Source: an uncultured Sutterella sp. (GTDB taxonomy: Bacteria > Pseudomonadota > Gammaproteobacteria > Burkholderiales > Burkholderiaceae_F). From it: a stretch of DNA of 14,741 nucleotides. Both the position numbers and the translations under genes were made by a program. The notes under the pieces are model-generated. The model was not told the DNA's origin and did not search any database. It worked only from the letters and a program-made list of their open reading frames with translations. The stretch is taken from positions 1 through 14,741 of the forward strand of contig CAJJMF010000048.1 of NCBI GenBank assembly GCA_905192805.1, in the 5' to 3' direction. Position 1 is the first letter of the stretch. Every line of letters starts with the position of its first letter. Shown piece after piece: positions 1 to 12,000 of the stretch.

Positions 1-3000
1 TGATTGTTAACCAAGGCGCGACCATTTCGGCGCAAAACGATGTCAAGATCGAAGCCGCGGCTGGGGCCGGGAAGTACATTGCGCAGTCCCGTCAAAGTGC
101 GACGGGAACCCGCTTTGAAGAGACCGATGATATGGAATCGGCCTCCGTCGAAGCGACGGTGACGCTCAATGGTCACATTGAAGGTAACACTGTCAGCGCC
201 AAAGCGTGGACTCAGAATCAGCTCGATCATTCCTTAGGGTTTAATCTTCATACGTTGGCAACGACCGTAGGCGGAGGGCTCACTCCGTTGGCTGGCTCGA
301 CGGTGGAATTTAGTAATCTCACCACGCACTCAGATCTCTCTGTGGGTAGCACGGGTACGATTGTCTCGAAAACGGGCGACGTCACGTTAAAGTCAGAGAG
401 CGAAACCTCGATTAACGTCAATCAGCGTACGGCACTCACCAAACTCATCAACTTTAGTGGCCTTGAACGGATGCCGACGGTGGCAGCCGTTGTGGCGCAG
501 ATGGATGGCTCGGCCACGATGACGATGGCGGGGACGATTGACAGTGCGAAAGCCGTCAAAGTCCACGCCGAAAATACGTCTCAGTTGGATGTGAGTGCTA
601 CCGCCTCAACGCGTGACACGGAGTCAAGCCATGGGGCTTTGGTCTATGCCGATGTGAAAGGGCACGCGATCACGAACGTTACGGGTACCATTCAACACAC
701 GAATACGGCGGCTGGTGCCAACTTGACGAGTGTGGATATCACGTCGAAGCAATTTAGTGACGTGCGCACCGCGGTGGAAGCCACGGCCTCCGAAGGGGCC
801 CGTGCCGCTTTGGCGGTCAACGTGACCCGCTTTAAGACGGGCTCGGAAACGACGATGGAGGGCACGTTAGTTAATACGCCCACTACCCTCACCGTAGCCT
901 CGGATAACGAGACCAAAACGTTGCGTCTGAAGTCTAAAGCGTCAACAGGCGACAACGGGATGATTTCGCAGATTCTTGCGGGCATCGACAAGAAGCTCTT
1001 CAATATTGGGGGCGCAGCCAATAAATTGGCGGACGCCTTTGGTGGTTCGGCTGCGCAAGGGGCCAATAAAACCAATACCTTCCAGGGCGGTGGGGCGTTT
1101 GGGTATGTGGAAAATGCTCAGCTCTCCGAAGTGACGGTGGGTAAGAATCTTGCGGCAACGCAGACCCTGACGGTCCGCTCGACGTCGGACCTCAAGGATC
1201 ACAACTATGTGGTGCAGTCCAAGCACGAAGTGAAAGGCGACTCTCAGGTGGAAACCTCGGGTGCGCTCTCGATTCTCGTGAACCGTTCCGCATCGGCCGC
1301 AAATGGGTCGGTCGGTGCTCATTTAACCATCGCCGATGGGGTGACGCTCACCGCGCCCACCCTCGCATTGATTAACAAGGCTTCGGCGGAAAAAGACCGT
1401 TGGGATCCCTATAAAACGGACTGGATCGAATGGTGGGAAGACGTCAAGAAAGTCTTTACCAAGGGTGGTTACACCGATCAACTGGCTCAACTTGAAGCGT
1501 CCTGGAATACGTTCCAGAATGCCTTAATTGTCGGGGATGAGGGGGGGTCACTCACGGACTTCTGGGATAAGTTAGGCGATCGCTTTAGTCACTTACCTGC
1601 GTTCGCCTCGGTGATTGGTGACTCCTTTGCTCTCTTGGGTACCCCAGGAAGCCTTTTGGGGTATGGTGTCTCGGCCATTTTCCGCGCAGCGGACTTTCTG
1701 AACCCCTGCACGTTTGCCAACGTGTGCGTGTCGGCAGGGGGCACGTCGCGTGATGCGAAGACCGAGCCCACGATGCTCAACGGGGCCATCGCCTACACCG
1801 AACAATCCGTCACGGGTAAATTACTGGTGGGTGCAGGTTCGACACTCACGACGAACGGTGTGGCGAACGGGAAGATTACGATCGAAGGGTCGACGCTCAA
1901 CGAAAACATTTCTCTGGGGCACAATCGCAATACGTTCTTAGGGGTACCCATTGGTCTTCCTGTGAAGATCGCTGGCAAAGACATTGGGGCAGTTGAAGGC
2001 ATGACCGGTAATGCCGTAGGGGCTTCGGTTCTCGTCGAATCGCTCAGCACCGATAATGTCGTTCAGGTTCAAGAAAAAGCCACTTTGTCTGCGCAAAACG
2101 GGACGCTGAAGCTGACGGCGAGTGATGCCGTTGGGGCGTACAACATGTCACTGACGGCGGGGGGTGGTGAAGGCAAACTCTCCTTATTGGGGATGGCGGA
2201 TGTCACCCTTTTGAACGCGCGTAACGCGTTACAAATCGATGATGAAGCAAAACTGACCGCAAAAACCATTATGGCTGAAGCCACGCGCAATGACTTCCTC
2301 TTGGGTATCGGGGGTGAAGTCATGTGGCAGCAAAGTAACGGTAGCTCGGGCGCAGTCGGGGCAGGCGTGAGCGTCATTTTGGGTGATGTCGTCAATTTGG
2401 CCGAAGTGAAGGATTTAGAGACGGGCGACACGGATTTCGCCAGTGACGTGGGCAGTTGGCGTGCCTCGGAAAGCATCACGTTTGATGCGAAGTCCAAAAT
2501 GACGGCCAACACCATTGGGGCTGCGGGGGTAGGCTCAGGTACGAAGAGTAGCGACACGAAGCAAGGGGAAGCCGAGAGTGCGACGCCTGCTTCTACCGCC
2601 ACGACCGAGCAACCTAAGACCCCCGAAGAGGCCGCCGCTAACCCGGGTAAGGGCCAGGCTGGCTTTGGACAACTCTTTGGCTTTGTGAGTAGTTTAGGGG
2701 CGGGCTTAGCCACCGCGACGGGTGAAGAAGGCGTGGGCACCGGCATTGGCGCCGGGGGCGTTGTCTTAGTCACCGCGCTCGACAAAATCAAGGCAGTGTT
2801 TGATAAAGCTAACGAAGCGAGTGATCAGTTGCAATCGGCGCTCGCCGTGAATGCCGCGTCGGCCGATAATCCCCTCAGTAATACCGAAGGGCTCAAGAGC
2901 GGAACGGCGACGCCAGGTTCTTCCGAAGGTGCGAAGCAACAAGCCAAAAACGCGGGTGGCTTTAAGCTCACCGGGGCAGGTAGCTTTGCGTGGAACGATT

Positions 3001-6000
3001 TGTCGGTCACGAATTCGACGACCGTTAATGGGTCCGCCTTTACCAAGAATGGTGCGCCACACTTTGTGATCGATGCACCGGTGGTCAATACGTACGCCAA
3101 GATTGAACGTTGGATTGGTGCCTGGGGTGGCGCCGTGGCTGTGACGGCAACGAAGGGCGGTTCCAGTGCGAGCAGTGCCAGTATTGGCGGTGCGGTGGCG
3201 GTCAACAACAATACCACTGAAAACGTGGTCACCATCAATGGTGTGCGCTATGGACGTCACACGCAAAAGGTTCTCAACGATGCCTTAATTGATGGTACGG
3301 CCGTGTCCGAAGCCTTAGGCGTGGCAGCGAGTGTCAATTCGGGCGGTGGTAGCTTCTCGGGAGCATTTGACGCCGGGGTTTCCTACAACAAGATGGTCAA
3401 CACAGTGAGTGTGGACACCGATAACGTTTTCTGGGATGCCAAGGATTTAGCGGCTGGGTCGACGCCTGAATATAAGCAAATTGCGTGGATTGGTGAAAAC
3501 CAAATCACCGGCGGCGTAGGGGTCGGTGTGGCGACGGGTAAAAGTAACTCGGCGGCAGTCGGCGCCACCGTGGCGTTAGCCGACATTACGAATAATGTCA
3601 CGAGTTCATTAGATTCCACGAAACTCTATCACTTAAAGAACGTGGATGTGGATGCCTATGCTTCGCTCACCCAAGTCAATACCGCGATTGGTGCCCAAGT
3701 GAGCCAAGGGACAAGTGGCAGTTATGCTCTGAATGGTTCCTTTATTAAGGCCGACCTCGCGAACAACGTCACGAGTTCACTGGGTTCGAGCGAAATCTAC
3801 TTAACCAATACTGGTGTACTGAACGTCATCGCTGAGGACATTAAAGGTGCAGATATTCGTACCCTCTTGGGTCTTGAATCGGCGCCCACGGGGATTGACT
3901 TACAGGACGCGAGTACGCTTAAGAACGATGCGTTCATCGGAACGGCAACCGTATCGACGAAGAAAGAAAACGACTACACCACCACCGAGGGTAATGGCGA
4001 AGTCCGACTTTCCTCGCTCTTAGACGATGCCAACATGACGCAGGTCTCGGTGGTCGTCGGGGCAGGGGTGAGCATTGGGCAAACTGGGGCAGCCGCCAGT
4101 GGGGCGGTGATTGTCAACGACGTGGATAACCGCTTTAATTCGACCATGACGGGCGTTAAGGTCGACTATGGGACCGAACTGAATCATAGGGCCCAGTCAG
4201 GCGTTCGTACGGTGAATGTGGCCATGGGGGCTGCGGGTAGTGGCGGTCAGTTCTCGCTCGCGGGTTCGGTCATCGTGGATAAGGTGAAGCAAATCACCAA
4301 CGTCACGAGTGAAAACAATATTTTGAACAACATCGCGCAGCGCACGATTGTGGCTGAAAACGCCGCGATTACCGCGGATGCCGCAGGGAATTTAGCCTTG
4401 TCGCTCAGTCCCAATGGCGGTGCCGTGGGGGCCGCTGTGACGGTGGGCTACACCACGAACGAAGCCACGGTACGCTTAAACAACAATGAAATCGTGGGAG
4501 GCACGCTCCTCAGTAACGCCATCAACGGCTCTCAGACCTGGATGTTGGCCGTGAACGGTTCTGTGGCCATGGGCCAGTTGGCATTGAGTGGTGGCGTAGC
4601 GATTAACCATAACACGTCGCTCGCACACATTACCGCCAACAATATGCGTTTTGCCAACGTCAATTCGATCAACTTAAAGACGTGGGAAAACTCCGAACTC
4701 TGGACGCTCGTGGGTTCGATCGGTGTGGCAGTGAACGGCGGCGGCATTGCGGGCGCGGTGGCACACGTCGAAACGGGTGGCGACACTGAGGAGGATGAAA
4801 CCTCGGGAATTTCGGTCGACTCGTGGAATATCTATAACCCGGATTTGGCCACGCGCACGATTGTGAACCTGACGGGCTCGGCCACCGATAAAGTGATGAC
4901 GATGGCCCTCTCGGGCGGCGGTGGTCTTGCGGCTGGGGTGTCAGGCGCGGTGGCATATAACCACAATTCGCGCAATATGACCGTCTCGGCAAAGAATATC
5001 GAAACCAAGGTCCGCGCCTTAGCGACGACAACGATCGATCAAGCCGATCCCGAGAATGTCGCGGGTGTCGTGACTTATGTCAACGACCAACGTACGCTCG
5101 CGCGAATTCAAGCGGAAACGACTGGGGCGAATGCCTGGGCGTTCCGTAGTCTCGATAAGGTCGAACTCTCAAGCAATGTGCATTCAACGATTGGTAACTT
5201 CGCCATTTCGGGGGCTGTGGGTGGTGCGGCTGCTGTGGGCGCAGGGGTCTCGCTTAATACGATCGATGGGCAAATTGGCACCTCCATTGAGTCCTCGCAC
5301 TTTGAAGCCGATAAAGTGAGCCAGGTGGCTGCGAGTAGTTTTGATATCGACACGATTGGTGTGGGGGCTTCCGCTTCGCAAGCGGTGTCCGCTAACGGTA
5401 CCGTCGCGGTGAATAATTTGGCGGGAACGATTAGCACGAATTTGGCCAGCAGTGAGATTCGCGCGAATTCGGCTTACGTCATGAATGCGCTCTCTAATAA
5501 CACCATGGGAACCTACTTAGGGCAATTGACCGCTTCGGGCGGCGTGTCCTTAGGGGGCACGGTAGGCGTGATGACCAATACGGTCAATACCCAGAGTTCG
5601 GTGAGTGGCTCCACGATTACCCAAATGGGTGGTACGGGCACGATCAGTGCGGTCAACGGCGTACAAGCGGATGCGATTAATGACCAAGTGGTAGAAAAGG
5701 GCGCCATTTCGACGTCCGCCAACTTAGCCTCAAAGCGCACCAGTCAGGCCGTGAACGGGATCTTTGTGGGGGCTCACAGCACGTCCACGTATAAGAACGT
5801 GGCGGCGAGCGCGGCCGTGGGGGGTGGTTTGACCCTTCAGGGAACCGCTATGGTGGCGAACCACGCGGGTTCGACCCAAGTGGACCTCACGGGCACCAAT
5901 ACCTTGAATGCACAAAAAGCACTTGACCTTCGTGCGGGTGACTACACCAACCAAAATAGTTTCCTCGTTGCTGGGGCGGCGGGCAGCACGGCTGCAGGCG

Positions 6001-9000
6001 TTCTCGTGAATTCCAGTAATGCCAACCATACGACGACCGTGAAAGTGACGGGGACCGATGCCACTCAGGTGGCCCAGTTAACGGGTCAGACGGTAAATAT
6101 CACCTCCGAAGGCAAAGAAGGGGTGAGCACGGTGCTCGCTCAAGGGAGCTACGGGGGAATCGCCGGTGGCGTTGCCACGGCACTAACGAAGACGAAGTCC
6201 GATGTGAGTACGTCGCTCACGAACGTGTCGATTGGTGCTACGCAGGCCACTAACGTCACGAGCGACTTTACGTCCAACATTCATGGCTTTGGTTTAGCAG
6301 CCAGCGTCGGCGGTGCCAGTGTGGCCGCCACAGTTGTGTTGAATCAAGGTAACAATACGGTCACGAATACCTTAACGGGAACGAAATTTACGAATACGGC
6401 TGCCGACGTTACGGTTGACGCTCACCGTGATGCACAGTGGAATTACTCGGTTAACGCCGCATCCGCGGGGGTGTTCTCTGCGACGGGTACTGTCAACGTA
6501 AATACGCTCGAAGGGCTCACCCGCTCGAAACTTACGAATTCGACGGTCTTGGGCGACGACGTGGCGATTAAAGCCCGTAATACCGACGATTTGACCTTCA
6601 ACATGGTGAGTGCGTCGCTCGGTTTCGTGGCAGCAGGCACCAATATTGCGGTCAATAAGGTGCGTGATTCGGCGGTGATCGATTTGACGGGCTCGACGCT
6701 GACGGCGACGACCGTGGATTTGACGGCAAGCGCGGACCGTGACCTTACCAGTAAACTCTTTGGTGCAACGGCAACCGCGTGGGGGGCTCAGATTTCGCTC
6801 GCTTATAACGAAATTGGCGCGGATTCTGACACCTATACCGCGATGATGGCTGAGGATGGTAAACTCGACGACGCGTTGGCCACGATCCGTAGTGCCGAAT
6901 CCTCAGGCGTTTCGACCGATTCCGTGTTAGGTGCCACGACGCTCACGGACGGAGAAAAGGCGGACATCAAAGCACGTCTTGAACAGACGAAGGCCTATAC
7001 CCAGGAAGGCACGAAAGTTAACTTGACGAATACGACCGTTACGGCAAACACCGTCAAGGTGGCTGCGACGGAAGACGCCCCGAATGCGTCCAACGTGCGC
7101 ACAGGGGTGGATAGCAATGTCGGCTCGGTGAGTGTGGGCTACGCGGGTAGCCTTGGGTTCTCGGTGGCGATGACGACGCGTCACGTCAATACGGGCGTGT
7201 CGCTCAATAACGCAACACTCGCTGCCAGCACCAGTGGCACGATCACGGCGGGTAACTACTCTTCGGATGCGATTGAAGTGCATCAGGGTTCGGGCGGCGT
7301 TGTTGGGCTGGCGGGCGCACTCTCGAAGTACGAAGCCGATGGGGCGGCTAATGTTGATGTGGCGGGTGGCTCGGTGAAGGGCTTCATGATGAATGCCCTC
7401 TATGATGCTCGCCTCAATAACGAAACTCTCGGGGGAACGTTAGGGGCGGTGGCCGTAGGCGCTATGGTGGCGAGGACCCACTCGGATGTGAACGCGTCCT
7501 TACACGCTTACAACGGCGCCGTTTTGGATGACACGTCGGGTAATGCCGAACGTTCTGCTGAGTTGATCACACATGCCAAAGCGTCCTCCTTAGGGGCGGC
7601 TTCGGGCGTGGGCGCAGATGCCCGTGCAGAAGATTCGGGTGACGCTCTGGTGACGATCAACGGGGCAACGTTGACGGGCCAGTATCTGGCGACGCTCTAT
7701 AAGGTGGTGCAGGAAGATGATCCCGCCACGACCGATGTGAATGAACGCGTAACGGTGCCTATTTACAACAATAGTTTGGCCGCGTTGAATCATGCGTTAC
7801 TTTCGGTGACCTCCGATTCAGTTGGCGGTGGTGTGGGTGCCATCGGTGTGGTTGAAGCGCATGCGACCGCCAGTGGCACGGCAACCTTTAACTTCATCGA
7901 CAACACGATTAACTCCACCGCAGTGAGCTTAATGTCGGCTGCGGGTCGTTCAGGTACCTCGACGGACGCCTATCGTTTGCGTGGCAATATTGCCGGTTAT
8001 GGCGGTGGTCTATTGGCCGTTAACCTCAATAGTGCTGAGCTCTCGAACACCATGGATAGTACCCTCACGATGAGCGGTACGCGTGCCCAAGCCGTTACGG
8101 TGCCTGGGACGAATCCCTCAACGACGGTGTTGCCGAGCTTGACCGTGTGGGCGGGCGGTCATGCGGACTATCAGGCGCATGCGGAAGCTGCCTCGGGTGG
8201 GTTGATTGCCGCCGGGACGAATGCTCTGAGTGCTACGCACGGGCTCACCAGCACCTTAACCATGACGGGTTTGGCGGATCAGACTTTCAATAGCGTGAAC
8301 GCCAATACGTCGAACTCCGAAAAGGTTAATTTGACGGGGGATTCCGCGGGCGGTGGTGTCGCGAGTATTGACGGACTCGATGCGGTCAGCGTCATGCATA
8401 AAGACACGTCGACGACGCTCTTAACCGTGAACGGCACGTGGACGACGAGTGACCGATTTGATGCCCATGCGCTCACCACCAACACCGTGACGGGCGCAGC
8501 CTCGAATACTAAGGGTGGCCTCGGAGCCTTGTCGGGTGCAAGCTTTACGAACCAAATGGGCTCGAGTAGCGAGCATGCCACAACGCGCGTCGAAACAGGC
8601 GAAGCGACGGTGATCTCGGCCGGGACGGACGTGACCTTTGGCGCGGACACCGTTTGGTCGTTAAAGCCGGCTGACGGGTACAGCTTACTGGCGGACTCGG
8701 AAGTCTACGGGGCGATTGCGGGCGGTGGTATTCGTTTAGATAACAACTACTACCGCGATAACGTGGTGAATTTGGCCAAGAATACGGCGATTACCGCGGC
8801 TCGCACCGTATTACTCAACTCGAAGACGCAATCCGATGTGAAGGCGGAAGTGAGAGCTCGTACCGCGGGGGCCGTTGCGATCTTGGGCGGTAAGCTCAAC
8901 AGCGTGATTTCGGAAACCAATAAGGTCAATGTGGCCGAAGGGGTGAAACTCACCACGAATTCCTTGACGGGTAAGTTGGCCTTAGGGGCTACGGCGCAAG

Positions 9001-12000
9001 ACACGATTGCCCAGTCTGCTTTCAGTGTGGTCGAAGGGGCTGCGTTTGGCGGGGCCGATACGCGTGCCACGATCACCTTTGTGCGTAACGACTTGGTGGA
9101 TATCGCCAGTGGTGCGAAATTACAGTCGGGCGGGAATTTGGTTTTGGCCGCTGGGGCAGATGTGGACCAAAAAACGGCCAATGCCTCGATCTTCTCACGC
9201 TCGGAAAGCGCGATGGGACCGGGGATTGGTGGTGTGACCTCTGTTCTTACGAGTGACTATTCGTTTAACGATAAAGTAACCCTCTCGGGAACGGCTGTTT
9301 CGACGCGTGACGCGACCGTGATTGCCGAAGAGGGTGATTACACGATTAACGACGATGCCTTTGAACGCTTCTGGGGCTCGCTCAATAATCAGTCGAGCTC
9401 TAAGGTGTCGATGAAGTCCTTAGGGATGACGCAGAAAAACGTCCATACGGATCATCTCTTCACGTTGAATGGTTCGTTAATCGCTGGTCTTTTAACGAAG
9501 GTGAATTTAACCTTCGATCAGTACGTGTTACCCACGTTAGGCGCTGGGGAATCGGCTTCAATTTCGGGTCACCCGACGGCTTCGACGACGATTACGCCAA
9601 CGATTGAAACCAACACACAGGATGCTGGGGTATTGGCGTCGATTAACAAAGCCATTTCGAAGGCGTCGATTAAATCGCTCTCTAACGTGTACTTTACGCG
9701 TTACACCCAACTCAATGATTTGATTTCGGAATACCGCACGACGGCCACCACGACGGATAAAACGGCCGCGTTGATGTCGTTTATTGCCGAGCGCGATGCT
9801 CTCCTTGACCGAATGATCGCTCAGGGTTGGGTGAGTAAAGACAGTGCGGGTAATTGGCAGCCGATGGCTTCCGATACTGATCTTTTCTTCTCCGTGAAGG
9901 GAATTTCGGTTTCGGGTGGCTCCATTAACTTGACCACGCCGAAGATGGCGGGCACTGGGACCTTAAAGGCTAATGCTGCCCAGGGTATTTCGATTGTGAA
10001 TAGAACCAATGCGTCCCTTGAAGTGGGCAACCTGACGATTGCCAGTAAGGGCGGTTCGGTGAAATTCAACGAGGCGGAAGCCACGGCAGCCACGGTGAAG
10101 GCAGCTGGCTTTACGGGGACGTTTACCTCCGGGACCAATAGCGTGGATCCCACCATTGTTGTGACGAGTGAATACAACAACGGTCCGATTACGATGAATT
10201 ATCGTTTGAAAGACTGGAATGCCACGACGTATACAACAGATTCTGAATTGCTCGATCCCAAGCTCAATTTGTTGGTCTCAGGTGCTTTGACCAATGAGGC
10301 GGGCAGCATTACGCTCAAGGCACAAAAGGACCTGATCAGTAATGGCACGGTTTCAGCCGCTACGGGCTTGAACGTGACCGCTGGGGGCAACATCACTCAG
10401 GGCTATCAGCCTGGGCTCTTGAATACGGGCGGTGGGATTGTATCGGGTGATTGGGCCACTGAAATGAACAAGGTGAGCGGGGCTGCTACGAATACTATTG
10501 TCAAGGCCTCAAGCACCACGCCCTTCACATGGGGTACTGACTGGAAGGCCGGTGGCCAAATCGTGATCTCTGCAGACATGATTAACGTCAATGGTACGAT
10601 CCAAAGTGGTTACCAAGACTTCATCATGGATGCCAGCGGTTATCAAAGCCAGATTAACAAGATTACGTCGGAGTGGATTTCGCGCGGTCGTCCACGTGAA
10701 AACGTGCGAACGAGTCGCTATCAGCTGACTCGAGCGGGCGACGTAGAAAACAATGGCGTCTATCGCCATAACGTCAACAGTTGGTACGATCCGTCGACGA
10801 ACCGCATTATTGTGGAAGATATCAATCCAACCGCGGGTTCGATCATCTTGACGGGGCGTATTGGTAGCGTAGGTAACGGTAAATTGGTGGTTGCCAATGG
10901 TCAGGCCAATGTGACCGTTAAAACCCCTGGGACGACGGGCGTTCAGTTTGGCAAGCTCGATACGAAGATGGGTGAGGGCGTCATTCGCCTCACCGATACC
11001 TTCTACATGAATCAAGCGGCTAATGTGGGCGCTAAGGTGACTGAATATAAGCTCCGTAGCAATGGGGTGGGTAGTGCAACGGTATATAACCTCGACTTGA
11101 AAGGGCACGCTAGTAGTGCCAACACGTGGTATGGGAACTACACTGCCTACAATCCCAAAGCGGGCATCTATTACATTTGGCAGGATGGTTCGGACGTTGG
11201 AACGGAGCTCAATGGTTACTATGAAACCGTGAGTAAGTGGTGGGGGTTGGCGAGTGACTATGTTGCTGAAGCCCATAAGAAGGCTAAGGAAACTGAACTC
11301 AAGAACGCCGCGTTAACGATCGGGGGCACCCTAACGGACACGTATGTACGTCCTGAAGGGAGTCCCAACACGGATTATTACGGTTACACGCAAATCACCG
11401 CAAAAAAGGAAGGTCCTTGGGACGATGTCATTAAAACATGGCGCACGGGGTTCTTGGGCTTTTATAAGCACACTTCAGTGACATCAAAGCAAAAGAACAC
11501 CAACTCGTTCTTGCGTATTCAAACGGTCAAAGCGGATAAAGCGATTGGGTTGAAGTTTGCCCAAGGCACGGGTGCGCTGACGATTAACGCCGGTAAAGAC
11601 GTGGTCTTTACGCAGTCGAGCGATATGGAGGGCGGGACGATCAACATCACGGCCGGTGGCTCGGTCTTCTCCAGCTCCTCGAATGTCGTCTTAACGGGGC
11701 TCAAGAGTGCCACGATTAACGCCACAGGCGGGGATATTGGGACGGACGCCACCGCGTTACGCTTTGCGGGCGGTAGTGGCACGTTCACGGCGGCATTGAG
11801 CGCCGGGGGAAGCATCAACCTGGACGCCTCGAACTTGACCGAAGGTCGGAAGTTGACGGGGGTGAACCTCACTGCAGGTCGCGATATCAAACTCGCTTCA
11901 CGTGGGGATATCGAATTTACGGGTACCGTCAAGGGCCAGAACATCACGTTCAACAGCACCTCGGGTGGCGTCACGATTCAGACGTTAACGCAAGGTAGCA

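Larger units (their letters stand above)
2961..9305 (+). repeat. Main solenoid array, about 32 degenerate copies of a 50-65 residue motif
   Basis: Residues 987-3101 carry the clearest repeats. The rough consensus is a Gly/Ala/Ser-rich run, G-x-V-A-V-N-like strand, N-x-V/T, then L-x-x-S/T-x-I/L-x-A, followed by a spacer with V-x-V-x-A. Examples begin near 3180 (IGGAVAVNNNTTENVVTING), 4431 (AAVTVGYTTNEATVRLNNNE), 4587 (SGGVAINHNTSLAHITANN), 5238 (VGAGVSLNTIDGQIGTSIES), 5400 (GTVAVNNLAGTISTNLASSE), 6315 (ASVAATVVLNQGNNTVTNTL), 6630 (AAGTNIAVNKVRDSAVIDL), 7995 (GYGGGLLAVNLNSAELSNTM) and 8706 (YGAIAGGGIRLDNNYYRDNV). Two measured neighbour spacings are 53 and 57 residues. Copies match in pattern rather than in DNA, so the array is old. 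This pattern is common in LktA-like giant adhesins and likely forms the main shaft. Confidence 0.78.

Noticed and set aside
1..10. TGA at base 1 and TAA at base 8 as a possible end of an upstream gene
   Set aside because: They are in the two non-coding forward phases. The real frame reads straight through from base 3, so the gene most likely continues upstream.
1714..1941. Short out-of-frame + strand ORFs (also 2851-3069, 5077-5319, 9007-9237)
   Set aside because: They overlap the continuous main frame, have Arg/Ser/Pro-rich translations typical of frame-shifted reading, and are not at any gap between genes.
2069..2791. Long minus-strand open frame (240 codons), with similar ones at 692-1075, 8750-9181 and 13931-14521
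   Set aside because: They lie fully antisense to the solid + frame. Those I checked for phase (ends at 1075, 2791, 14521) use the antisense phase whose stops need a forward Tyr codon after T or C, or a forward His/Gln codon after T; these residues are rare here, so the frame is open by composition. The translations are low-complexity Ala/Val/Pro/Ser strings.
3520..3548. P-loop-like GVATGKSN
   Set aside because: The spacing does not meet the A/G-x4-G-K-S/T rule and the segment lies in the Gly-rich run of a repeat. No nucleotide-binding fold is expected.
2961..9305. CRISPR-like or tandem DNA repeat array
   Set aside because: The regular spacing is at protein level only. DNA of neighbouring units shares just short runs, with no constant direct repeat and no spacers.
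9351..9884. Junction between two genes
   Set aside because: The composition change looked like a boundary, but the frame is uninterrupted, there is no stop, and the order of segments agrees with that of related giant adhesins.
10509..11276. Longest minus-strand open frame (255 codons)
   Set aside because: It is codon-aligned antisense to the Tyr/Trp-rich region. Its stops would need forward TTA, CTA or TCA codons, which happen to be missing there. The forward frame carries the recognisable motifs, and the translation shows no known family.
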